DNA of 9,202 nt from Candidatus Spechtiibacteriota bacterium (GCA_016177905.1 JACOUK010000076.1:1-9202); one strand, 5' to 3'. Positions 1 through 5,105 are shown, counted from the stretch's first letter. A program made the numbers and translations. The notes: generated by a model from the letters alone, not told the origin.

Positions 1-1354
1 CAACATCATTTATATTTTTATTTGATGTCTGCCAAAACAGCCACAGATCGCTCCCAACTTTTTGTTCGTCAAAGTCAACCACATATTGACATTTGACATT
101 TGAGCTTTGACATTTGACATTTATGGTACCCGTCACTTCTGTTTTCACTCCTCCCGCGACATCACTCACATAGGTAGCGTACTTTTTGCCATTGATTTCA
201 TACACAGGGTCAATTGTGGTTGCTGTAAGCTTAGTCGCTGTTAGGGTATTAACGCCAGTGATATTGAAACCACTCATATTGAGATTCGTTGTCGCTATGT
301 GGTTGCCGAGATTATCAGCACCTCCAACACTGCTCCATGAAGTTTGACAAACCCCTGCGATGCAAAGCCCCCCTGAAGCATTGATCTGGCCCCCCTGTAC
401 ATCTAATTTGTATCCCGGGATCGCTATCCCGATGCCGACGTTGCCGCCGCTTGTGATTCTCATCCGTTCACCGAGGGCATTCCCACCCCTTGTGGTAAAC
501 CGCATGTAGGAGTCGGTAGTGGCGGCACCGTCCCAAGCCATGCCGATATGACCCATGTCTACGGGCGTGGCTGCACCGGCGAAGTATAGCGCTGGGCCTA
601 CGTTGGCCGCCGCAGCGTTGCCATTCCATAGGGAGGTATTTATTTGCAGACTTGGATCATCGGCTCTTACAGTTAGACGCGCTCCCGATGCGCTATTCGC
701 CGTCCCGATGCCGACGTTGCCCGCTCCTGTTATTCGCATCCGCTCTCCTGTACTCCCGCCTCCTGTCGTACTTCGCGTCACAAACGCAAGGTCGGCGGCA
801 CCAGAAGTAGTATCACCTATTTGAATGGCGGAAATCGCCGCTGAAGTCTGACCCGTTGAAATCACATCAAACCTTATCCCTACTGTCGCACCAACGGCAT
901 TATTCGTAGTGAGAAGAGCAAGGCCCGAAGGCGCTGTAATGCTTGTTCCTGCAACGCCAAGGATTTGCAGTTTAGAATCGGGCCCCGCCGTCCCGATGCC
1001 GACGTTGCCGTTGTTGAGTATCGTTAATTTTTCTGTGCCGTTTGTGTAGAAGCGATGTTCAGACGCGCCGTAGTAAATGGGAGCTGTTTCGCCCGTGTTG
1101 CCTTTTAGGAAGAGATCGTTAAAGCCGACGAGCGCGTCAATGTTTATGATGTCCGCGTCATTTCCAACATCAATAGACCCGCCCGGAGAAGGTCGAAGAG
1201 GCGGGGCGACATTGCAGCCCGGAGGGTCGCAGCCCGGAGGCGCGCCCGCGACAAGACGAGCCGCGGCAAAGAGGAAGACAAGGGAACCTAAAAATACACC
1301 TGAAAATAACAGTGTTTGAGAAAATACGTCTTTATGCAAAGAGAAATGTTTCAT
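1..1354 (-). CDS. Large secreted fibre-like repeat protein, 5' part only (C-terminus beyond the left edge)
   Basis: Reading the minus strand from the ATG at 1354 gives an uninterrupted frame of 451 codons to the window edge, so the gene is partial at its 3' end. Residues 13-30 are a hydrophobic stretch (signal peptide or anchor) followed by a Pro/Gly/Cys-rich segment (36-58). The body repeats a module ending in GNVGIGT or GNVGIGI (116-122, 212-218, 304-310), twice preceded by GERMRIT (203-209, 296-301 region), each followed by a short beta-like 'KLxV' strand. This pattern is typical of phage-tail-fibre-like and endosialidase-chaperone-bearing surface proteins, often large in Parcubacteria. 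The last part (about 385-451: INGKKYATY, YVVDFDE, SDLWLFWQT) looks like a separate globular domain. A heptamer repeat is inserted in frame at residues 412-423. The likely role is an exported or cell-surface adhesive protein; this is inference. It is divergent from the phosphodiesterase gene. Existence of the frame is near certain, function is weak. Confidence 0.85.
   Translation of the reverse strand, partial: MKHFSLHKDVFSQTLLFSGVFLGSLVFLFAAARLVAGAPPGCDPPGCNVAPPLRPSPGGSIDVGNDADIINIDALVGFNDLFLKGNTGETAPIYYGASEHRFYTNGTEKLTILNNGNVGIGTAGPDSKLQILGVAGTSITAPSGLALLTTNNAVGATVGIRFDVISTGQTSAAISAIQIGDTTSGAADLAFVTRSTTGGGSTGERMRITGAGNVGIGTANSASGARLTVRADDPSLQINTSLWNGNAAAANVGPALYFAGAATPVDMGHIGMAWDGAATTDSYMRFTTRGGNALGERMRITSGGNVGIGIAIPGYKLDVQGGQINASGGLCIAGVCQTSWSSVGGADNLGNHIATTNLNMSGFNITGVNTLTATKLTATTIDPVYEINGKKYATYVSDVAGGVKTEVTGTINVKCQSSNVKCQYVVDFDEQKVGSDLWLFWQTSNKNINDV
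85..119 (-). repeat. Heptamer word array inside a coding region
   Basis: On the plus strand five 7-nt words lie head to tail: ATTGACA, TTTGACA, TTTGAGC, TTTGACA, TTTGACA. On the coding strand this reads as TGTCAAA words with GCTCAAA in the middle. Three heptamers equal seven codons, so the product is a 7-residue repeat, NVKCQSS then NVKCQYV (residues 412-425), with no stop. It introduces two cysteines. Its word plan matches the non-coding element at 2336-2394, so I read it as a mobile-type repeat domesticated into the gene. The periodicity is seen directly; the origin is inference. Confidence 0.75.
428..1009 (-). repeat. Three copies of a short coding repeat for GNVGIG
   Basis: The 18-base plus-strand sequence CCCGATGCCGACGTTGCC occurs identically at 428-445, 704-721 and 992-1009. 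The two right-hand copies share six further bases on their left. Spacings are 276 and 288 bases, both multiples of three, so the frame is kept. DNA identity is higher than the surrounding protein similarity needs, which suggests recent module duplication or gene conversion. Confidence 0.85.
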
Positions 1355-1366
1355 TCCCGCAACTCT

Positions 1367-1375
1367 ACTATACCA
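1367..1375 (-). promoter_or_regulatory. Extended -10 promoter element of the fibre-like gene
   Basis: The minus strand reads TGGTATAGT here, a TGn extended -10 with five of six consensus bases in the hexamer. No good -35 is present. Transcription would start about 6 bases before the ATG at 1354, leaving an almost leaderless mRNA with no Shine-Dalgarno site. Confidence 0.5.
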
Positions 1376-1393
1376 CAAGTTAAGCTAGCGGGC

Positions 1394-1422
1394 TTGTGGA
1401 TATCTGAAAAACCTGCTATGAT
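1394..1422 (+). promoter_or_regulatory. Promoter of the YmdB-type gene, predicted leaderless
   Basis: TTGTGG (1394-1399), a 17-base spacer, then TATGAT (1417-1422). The expected start point falls at about 1429-1431, immediately before the ATG at 1432, so the message would carry no 5' leader. This fits the lack of any Shine-Dalgarno sequence. The promoter is back to back with that of the fibre-like gene. Confidence 0.6.
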
Positions 1423-1431
1423 CTGCGCATT

Positions 1432-2259
1432 ATGAAGATTTTATTTTTTGGCGATGTGTTTGGGCGTCCCGGGAGAGACGCGGTAGCGGAAGTTTTGCCG
1501 CGCTTGCGAAAGAAGTACAGTCCAGATGTGGTGGGCGCGAATGTGGAGAATCTTGCCCATGGCCATGGGATCTCGCGGGAATCTTTGGGCGAAATGGAAA
1601 ACATCGGCGTTGATTTTTTTACGTCTGGAAATCATGTGTGGGAAGGGAAGGATTCAAAAGCATTACTTGAAAAAAGAGACTTGCCGCTTGTGCGCCCGGC
1701 GAATTACCCCCCGGGAGTTTTGGGAAAAGGTTTTTCAAAAGTGCGTGTCGGCACAAAGACTCTGCTTGTCGTAAATCTCATGGGAAGAGTTTTTATGAAA
1801 ATGAATCTCGATTGTCCCTTGAGAGGAGCGGATGAAATTTTGAGCCGCTACAGCTTGAAGGGGGAAAGGGCGAATGAAAGCGAAGATGAAGAAGATAAAG
1901 AATGTGTGGACGCGATTTTTTTGGATTTTCACGCGGAAGCAACTTCAGAAAAAAGAGTTCTCGGATTTTATCTCGATGGGCGGGTTTCCTGTGTGGTCGG
2001 CACTCATACCCACGTGCCGACTGCGGATGAGCAGATTTTGCCCAAGGGCACCGGGTATATTTCCGATGTCGGAATGTGCGGAGTGAGAGATTCTTCGATA
2101 GGCATGGATAAAGATATTATGATTAAAGAGATGTTGACGCAAGTGCCGGAAAAAAAGGAAGTGGCGGAAGGAACATGCGAAATCGGCGCGATTCTGTTTG
2201 ACATCGGGAAAGACGGATTATCGAGAAAGGTGAAGCGGATTAGGGAGATGGTGGAGTAG
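1432..2259 (+). CDS. ymdB: YmdB-family (TIGR00282) metallophosphoesterase, predicted 2',3'-cyclic-nucleotide phosphodiesterase
   Basis: The 275-residue protein matches the YmdB/TIGR00282 family along its length. Visible metal-site residues are D8 (FFGDVFGRPG), E39-N40 (NVENLAHG), N67-H68 (SGNHVW), H167 (LDFHAEATSEK) and H192/H194 (GTHTHV), followed by the conserved DVGM...DSSIGM stretch at 212-225. Members bind a dinuclear metal centre and hydrolyse cyclic nucleotide phosphodiesters; in Bacillus the protein affects biofilm and motility choices and RNA turnover. The protein is cytosolic, with no signal or TM segment. Family members are usually about 260 residues. The extra length here is an acidic/charged insertion at about 143-158, rich in Glu, Asp and Lys, just before the DFHAE strand. 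The start is the first ATG after a good promoter and there is no Shine-Dalgarno site. The gene is followed by HU on the same strand after a 141-base gap with its own predicted promoter. Confidence 0.93.
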   Translation: MKILFFGDVFGRPGRDAVAEVLPRLRKKYSPDVVGANVENLAHGHGISRESLGEMENIGVDFFTSGNHVWEGKDSKALLEKRDLPLVRPANYPPGVLGKGFSKVRVGTKTLLVVNLMGRVFMKMNLDCPLRGADEILSRYSLKGERANESEDEEDKECVDAIFLDFHAEATSEKRVLGFYLDGRVSCVVGTHTHVPTADEQILPKGTGYISDVGMCGVRDSSIGMDKDIMIKEMLTQVPEKKEVAEGTCEIGAILFDIGKDGLSRKVKRIREMVE

Positions 2260-2273
2260 TTTGGCTTATACAC

Positions 2274-2303
2274 TTGCGAAATTATGAGATACGAGTGTAG
2301 AAT
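2274..2303 (+). promoter_or_regulatory. Candidate promoter of the HU gene
   Basis: TTGCGA (2274-2279), an 18-base spacer and TAGAAT (2298-2303). Transcription from about 2310 would place the palindromic heptamer element at 2336-2394 inside the 5' leader of the HU mRNA. Confidence 0.4.
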
Positions 2304-2335
2304 AGAAATGAAAGGTCGGTTTAACAATCATAAAA

Positions 2336-2394
2336 CATGAAACATGAGACATGAAACAAAATAATGTTTCAAGTTTCAGGCTCAATGTTTCATG
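2336..2394. repeat. Interrupted palindrome made of heptamer words
   Basis: The left arm has 7-nt words CATGAAA, CATGAGA, CATGAAA (2336-2356). The right arm has TGTTTCA, AGTTTCA, GGCTCAA, TGTTTCA (2365-2392). The outer ten bases CATGAAACAT (2336-2345) pair perfectly with ATGTTTCATG (2385-2394), and inner GAAACA/TGTTTC also pair, around a short AT loop. The right arm has one word more than the left. There is no T-run, so it is a poor terminator. Its right end includes the upstream ATG at 2392. Confidence 0.7.
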
Positions 2395-2400
2395 AAAATA

Positions 2401-2673
2401 ATGACTCGAGATTATCTTTTAGAGCAAATGGCGGCAAAGGCAGGAGTTACGAAGAAAGCCGCCGATGACGCGGTTCGCGCGTTTACAGACGTTGTAACCG
2501 ACGCGTTGAGCAAGGGAGATTCCATAACGCTCACGGGATTCGGGACTTTTCAGATTTCAAATCGCGCCGCGCGTCAGGGTGTAAATCCGAGGACCGGCGC
2601 GAAGCTTCAGATTCCGGCAATGAAAGTTCCAAAGTTCAAGGCAGGCAAGGCGCTGAAGGACGCGGTACGGTAA
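2401..2673 (+). CDS. hup: HU/IHF-family nucleoid DNA-binding protein
   Basis: The 90-residue protein is a full-length bacterial HU. The helical dimerisation part (1-40) begins MTRDYLLEQMAAKAG, aligned with the usual HU N-terminus. GFGTF lies at 46-50, the DNA-binding beta arm includes RQGVNPRTG (59-67) with the intercalating proline at 63, and IPAMKVPKFKAGKALKD closes the domain. It binds and bends DNA as a dimer and compacts the nucleoid. I chose the ATG at 2401 because it gives the family-standard N-terminus. An in-frame ATG at 2392 would add MKI, but it lies within the palindromic element. Neither has a clear Shine-Dalgarno site. A perfect palindromic terminator follows at 2716. The HU versus IHF assignment is not resolved further. 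Confidence 0.95.
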   Translation: MTRDYLLEQMAAKAGVTKKAADDAVRAFTDVVTDALSKGDSITLTGFGTFQISNRAARQGVNPRTGAKLQIPAMKVPKFKAGKALKDAVR

Positions 2674-2691
2674 TCAAGGGATAGAGATCCC

Positions 2692-2707
2692 TGCCTGCCG
2701 GCAGGCA
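2692..2707. repeat. 16-bp GC-rich perfect palindrome
   Basis: TGCCTGCCGGCAGGCA is its own reverse complement, with no loop. It sits in the HU 3' untranslated region, 19 bases after the stop, flanked by GATC on both sides (2686-2689 and 2709-2712). There is no adjacent T-run, so it is unlikely to terminate by itself. It could be a protein site or a short interspersed palindromic repeat. Confidence 0.65.
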
Positions 2708-2715
2708 AGATCTGT

Positions 2716-2755
2716 ACAATAAAACTACCCCGCAGCTGCGGGGTAGTTTTATTGT
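2716..2755. terminator. Bidirectional intrinsic terminator, perfect 40-bp palindrome
   Basis: Two 20-base arms meet without unpaired bases. The GC-rich core CTACCCCGCAGCTGCGGGGT is flanked by AAAA on the left and TTTT on the right, so both strands give a hairpin followed by T-rich sequence. It serves HU on the plus strand and the two tRNAs on the minus strand. It begins one base after the predicted 3' end of tRNA-Gly. Confidence 0.88.
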
Positions 2756-2756
2756 G

Positions 2757-2827
2757 AGCAGGTAAGGGGAGTCGAACCCCTCTCAACAGCTTGGAAAGCT
2801 GTGGTAATACCGATATACGATACCTGC
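2757..2827 (-). tRNA. tRNA-Gly, anticodon TCC
   Basis: The minus strand folds into a standard 71-nt cloverleaf. The acceptor GCAGGTA (2827-2821) pairs with TACCTGC (2764-2758), the discriminator is T (2757), the anticodon stem is ACAGC/GCTGT with loop TTTCCAA (TCC complementary to plus 2793-2795), there is a 4-nt variable loop, and the T arm is AGGGG-TTCGACT-CCCCT. The T discriminator is usual for bacterial tRNA-Gly. CCA is not encoded, so it must be added after processing. It is second in a two-tRNA transcript, 12 bases after tRNA-Pro, and abuts the terminator. Confidence 0.95.
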
Positions 2828-2839
2828 GGCTACTCTTGG

Positions 2840-2910
2840 TCGGGGCACAGAGATTCGAACTCTGACTAAATCCTCCCAAAGGACTCGTGCTACCGTTACA
2901 CTATGCCCCG
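2840..2910 (-). tRNA. tRNA-Pro, anticodon TGG
   Basis: This is a 71-nt cloverleaf on the minus strand. The acceptor CGGGGCA (2910-2904) pairs with TGCCCCG (2847-2841) and the discriminator is A (2840). The D arm is GTGT/GCAC. The anticodon stem is AGTCC/GGATT with loop TTTGGGA, giving TGG (complementary to plus 2876-2878) with G at position 37. The T arm is CAGAG-TTCGAAT-CTCTG. Position 1 is C paired with G, as expected for proline tRNAs. CCA is not encoded. It is first in the pair. Confidence 0.94.
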
Positions 2911-2926
2911 CTTCCGGTGCGCTGAA

Positions 2927-2971
2927 GCGACCTTCGGCGTGGCGAAAGCCCGCAAAGGTCGCGAAAGCGAC
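2927..2971. repeat. Competing hairpins in the tRNA leader
   Basis: GCGACCTT (2927-2934) pairs with AAGGTCGC (2955-2962), enclosing a second stem GGC-GAAA-GCC (2941-2950) extended by GCG/CGC around one bulged base. The same right arm can instead form GTCGC-GAAA-GCGAC (2958-2971). The two folds share bases 2958-2962 and exclude each other. As written the loops are GAAA tetraloops on the plus strand; the predicted tRNA precursor would carry UUUC loops. It lies between the predicted tRNA promoter and tRNA-Pro. Confidence 0.6.
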
Positions 2972-2979
2972 GCTTTTAC

Positions 2980-3008
2980 ATCTTATCAAAAATTTTCATT
3001 TCCGTAAA
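2980..3008 (-). promoter_or_regulatory. Candidate promoter of the tRNA-Pro/tRNA-Gly transcript
   Basis: Read on the minus strand, TTTACG (3008-3003), a 17-base spacer, and TAAGAT (2985-2980). Both hexamers match consensus at four of six positions. Transcription would start near 2973, giving a leader of about 60 bases that contains the hairpins at 2927-2971. Confidence 0.4.
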
Positions 3009-3041
3009 TCCAGCGCGTATGAATATCAGAATGTAAGTAAA

Positions 3042-3062
3042 AGCCCGACTTAAAGTCGGGCT
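3042..3062 (-). terminator. Intrinsic terminator overlapping the end of the membrane-protein gene
   Basis: A 9-bp stem, AGCCCGACT (3042-3050) with AGTCGGGCT (3054-3062), encloses a 3-base loop. On the minus strand it is followed by TTTT, and the plus-strand side is followed by T5 (3064-3068), so it may work both ways. The stop codon (3052-3050) and last codons of the minus-strand gene form part of the hairpin. It separates that gene from the tRNA promoter. Confidence 0.8.
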
Positions 3063-4042
3063 GTTTTTGGCATCATGTATGACGATAGCCGCCATACGAG
3101 CAAACCTGAAATGAGCGAAGTTGCGGGCACCAGCATCCAGAACCATATCATCCACTGCAAAATTCCGCCGGAAAGCTGATGGGGAAGCTGTGTTACTTGC
3201 CCGGCCCACGCGACAATACTCCAGTATGAAACAGCGCTTACGAAAAGCGCGCCCCCAAACAACCATGGAAGAGACCGGCGGCGTGCGGTTTTTGCGATAC
3301 TCGAGAACCACCAATCAATCACTACTGCTTGGGTTATAACCGGGAACGGCATCACAAGAAAGTCGGTATTCGTGAGCGCTTCAATGCTCCTTCCCGTAAG
3401 CCAGAAGAAAAGCCAGGCAACTATTGCGGCAACAGAAATAACAAGGGAGCGATCTATCAGCACCCGAAGCAACATAAGGCCTGTGACCAGTATTGCGGTG
3501 CCAGTTACCGGATATGTAAATCCCGGGGTTGATTGTGCGAGGCCAGCCGCAGCCGGCACGTCATATTGGAGCAAAAGGAACATCAAGATCGAAATCATCG
3601 CCGCAGAGATAAGAAGCAGCCTTCCCTTGCTTCCCATGTGTTGCGCGAGCATCACGAGTCCCCAAAGTTCGACTAGGATACCTATCCAAAAGAGAAGATG
3701 CGGTGGACTCCACCCGCTCGTTTCAAGCCCAAAGAAAATGTGCCAGATCTCGTCGAATATGACAATTGATACAAAGACAGTAGTACCCCCCGTAAATACG
3801 CACCAGAGACATCGCTTGATTTTTCCCTCGGATTTTCGGACGGCCAGGAGCGCAAGCCCCGCCCCTACGCTATACAGAAACGCCGCGGCAATAATAAAAA
3901 GATGAGCGGGCTCCAGGAGTGAGTGCTGGCGGACTATATGCACGAACGTGTCCCATAAACTCCCGATCGCGATACAAGCAGTTCCCAATATCCCTGCATC
4001 AACCACCATGCTCATTATTGCTTTCTGTTCGAACGGCTTCAT
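3050..4042 (-). CDS. Multi-pass membrane protein with paired Asp/His motifs, function unknown
   Basis: I do not recognise this 330-residue protein with certainty. It has about nine or ten hydrophobic segments (roughly 13-30, 45-68, 80-97, 113-134, 141-160, 177-197, 200-217, 231-248, 259-279, 291-316). Two similar charged motifs face each other: WDTFVH...EPAHLF (D31, H35, E44, H47) and FDEIWH...SPPHLLF (D97, H101, H115). Both read D-x3-H-x(11 or 13)-H with P two residues before the last His, suggesting an internal duplication and a metal or haem site in the membrane. A later LPHQLSGGILQW (287-297) faintly recalls the last helix of CtaG-type cytochrome oxidase assembly proteins; this is a weak resemblance. 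The start at 4042 has the only good Shine-Dalgarno in the window. The gene stands alone, ends in its own terminator and diverges from the histidine kinase. Confidence 0.85.
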   Translation of the reverse strand: MKPFEQKAIMSMVVDAGILGTACIAIGSLWDTFVHIVRQHSLLEPAHLFIIAAAFLYSVGAGLALLAVRKSEGKIKRCLWCVFTGGTTVFVSIVIFDEIWHIFFGLETSGWSPPHLLFWIGILVELWGLVMLAQHMGSKGRLLLISAAMISILMFLLLQYDVPAAAGLAQSTPGFTYPVTGTAILVTGLMLLRVLIDRSLVISVAAIVAWLFFWLTGRSIEALTNTDFLVMPFPVITQAVVIDWWFSSIAKTARRRSLPWLFGGALFVSAVSYWSIVAWAGQVTQLPHQLSGGILQWMIWFWMLVPATSLISGLLVWRLSSYMMPKTARL

Positions 4043-4050
4043 TTATTCTG

Positions 4051-4056
4051 CCCCTT
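4051..4056 (-). promoter_or_regulatory. Shine-Dalgarno site of the membrane-protein gene
   Basis: AAGGGG on the minus strand lies 8 bases before the ATG at 4042 and can pair with the 16S tail including one G-U pair. It is the only convincing Shine-Dalgarno site ahead of a gene in this window and supports this start. Confidence 0.6.
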
Positions 4057-4088
4057 GTCGTATGTTTTGAATGTACAGACCTACCGAA

Positions 4089-4117
4089 ACTCTATCAGAA
4101 ATTTGCCAGCTGGTCAA
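4089..4117 (-). promoter_or_regulatory. Promoter of the membrane-protein gene
   Basis: On the minus strand TTGACC (4117-4112), a 17-base spacer and TAGAGT (4094-4089). The -35 matches five of six consensus bases. The expected start near 4082 gives a leader of about 40 bases with the Shine-Dalgarno site. Confidence 0.55.
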
Positions 4118-4145
4118 TGCATGACCTTCATATATAATGTATAAT
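4111..4145 (+). promoter_or_regulatory. Promoter of the histidine kinase gene
   Basis: Two perfect TATAAT hexamers occur at 4133-4138 and 4140-4145. TGGTCA (4111-4116) is a plausible -35 for the first with a 16-base spacer. The second would start transcription near 4152, exactly on the ATG chosen for the kinase. The putative -35 overlaps that of the divergent gene. Confidence 0.5.
4112..4126. promoter_or_regulatory. Small palindrome over the shared -35 region
   Basis: GGTCA-ATGCA-TGACC has 5-bp inverted arms with a 5-base centre. It covers the -35 elements of both divergent promoters, a position where a dimeric regulator could control both genes. It is short enough to be chance. Confidence 0.25.
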
Positions 4146-4151
4146 AGGCAT

Positions 4152-5105
4152 ATGGAGCTCATAAAAAAAATTATTGCGGAGCTTGCGTTTTGGAAAGAGT
4201 GTAAAGAATACGGGCTTGGGCTTTGGCAATGCCCAAAATTTCTTTTTGTCGTGATGGGCGGCGTTACGATAATCGCGATGATCGCGACTGACTTTGTCAC
4301 CACGCGGTACGCGGAATCAAGCTTTGTGATTTTGAGCGTTGTGGGCGTTGCGATAGTTATTTTTACGATAGGGAATATTATTGTCCAAAGTTTTGAAAAA
4401 ATGGCCGCGGCAAGCCGCATGAAGACAGAGTTTGTAAGCATCGTGTCTCATCAGCTCCGCACCCCGCTCTCGTCCTTGAAGTGGTCGCTCGATTTGCTGC
4501 TTTCGGGCAAGATTGGGAAGGTTTTGGGCAAGCAGTTGGAGCAGACGGAAATGATGAAAGAAAGCAACGAGCGAATGATCAAATTAGTCAACGATCTTCT
4601 CAACGTCACTCGCGTCGAAGAGGGAAGGATTGCGCTTGAAAAGGAGGAATTCGATCTTTTGGAGCTGGCGCGTGAATTAGCGCGCGACGCGAAGAGGTTT
4701 GCGGAAGCAAACAATACGTTACTTGTCATAGAAGAAACAAACTCGCCGCCTGCGCTTAAAGTGTGCGGGGACAGGCGATACATTTTGATGGCGTTGGAGA
4801 ATTTTATTGATAACGCAATCCGTTACATTCTGGAAAAAGGAGAGGTTCGCGTGTCACTTTCAAAACGCGGCGAATTTGCTCATGTGGAAGTGAAAGACAA
4901 TGGAGTCGGGATACCCAAAGACGAACAGCGCCATATCTTTCAAAAATTTTTTCGAGCGCAAAATATTATGCGCCATAGGACCGAAGGAAGCGGTCTCGGC
5001 CTCTATCTTGCGAAAGCATTCATCGAACTGCATAACGGCAAAGTAGGCTTTTTTTCAAAAGAAGGGGCAGGAAGTACATTTTGGTTCGAATTACCATTAA
5101 ACTAA
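4152..5105 (+). CDS. Two-TM sensor histidine kinase (HisKA + HATPase_c) with a minimal sensor part
   Basis: From the ATG at 4152 the protein is 317 residues. Two hydrophobic segments (about 28-48 and 55-78) are joined by only a few residues, so there is no periplasmic sensor domain. The dimerisation domain carries the H box SHQLRTPLSSLKW with phospho-acceptor His100. The ATPase domain shows the N box ENFIDNAIRY (216-225), G1 DNGVGIP (249-255), F box IFQKFFRA and G2 TEGSGLGLYLA. The kinase should autophosphorylate and pass phosphate to a receiver, most likely the one encoded next. An in-frame ATG at 4137 adds five residues, but it overlaps the perfect -10 hexamers, so 4152 is preferred and the message is probably leaderless. 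The short TM hairpin suggests sensing within the membrane or through partners; this is inference. Confidence 0.93.
   Translation: MELIKKIIAELAFWKECKEYGLGLWQCPKFLFVVMGGVTIIAMIATDFVTTRYAESSFVILSVVGVAIVIFTIGNIIVQSFEKMAAASRMKTEFVSIVSHQLRTPLSSLKWSLDLLLSGKIGKVLGKQLEQTEMMKESNERMIKLVNDLLNVTRVEEGRIALEKEEFDLLELARELARDAKRFAEANNTLLVIEETNSPPALKVCGDRRYILMALENFIDNAIRYILEKGEVRVSLSKRGEFAHVEVKDNGVGIPKDEQRHIFQKFFRAQNIMRHRTEGSGLGLYLAKAFIELHNGKVGFFSKEGAGSTFWFELPLN

Noticed and set aside
85..119. CRISPR array
   Set aside because: The repeat unit is 7 nt with no unique spacers and no cas genes nearby.
555..824. 89-codon plus-strand open frame (and 1077-1319)
   Set aside because: Both are shadows of the repetitive minus-strand fibre-like gene, which is open for 451 codons.
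2840..2910. tRNA-Gln (TTG) reading of the second tRNA
   Set aside because: The 7-base loop TTTGGGA places TGG at positions 34-36, and G37, the C1-G72 pair and A73 fit proline.
2716..2910. tRNA-associated integration site
   Set aside because: No integrase gene and no duplicated tRNA 3' fragment is seen in the window.
3372..3905. 177-codon plus-strand open frame
   Set aside because: It lies wholly antisense to the membrane-protein gene, has no recognisable domain, and reads as a low-complexity Ser/Thr/Arg product; the minus frame has promoter, Shine-Dalgarno site, hydrophobic helices and terminator.
4137..4151. Upstream ATG for the histidine kinase
   Set aside because: It overlaps two perfect TATAAT hexamers; the next ATG at 4152 falls on the expected transcription start.
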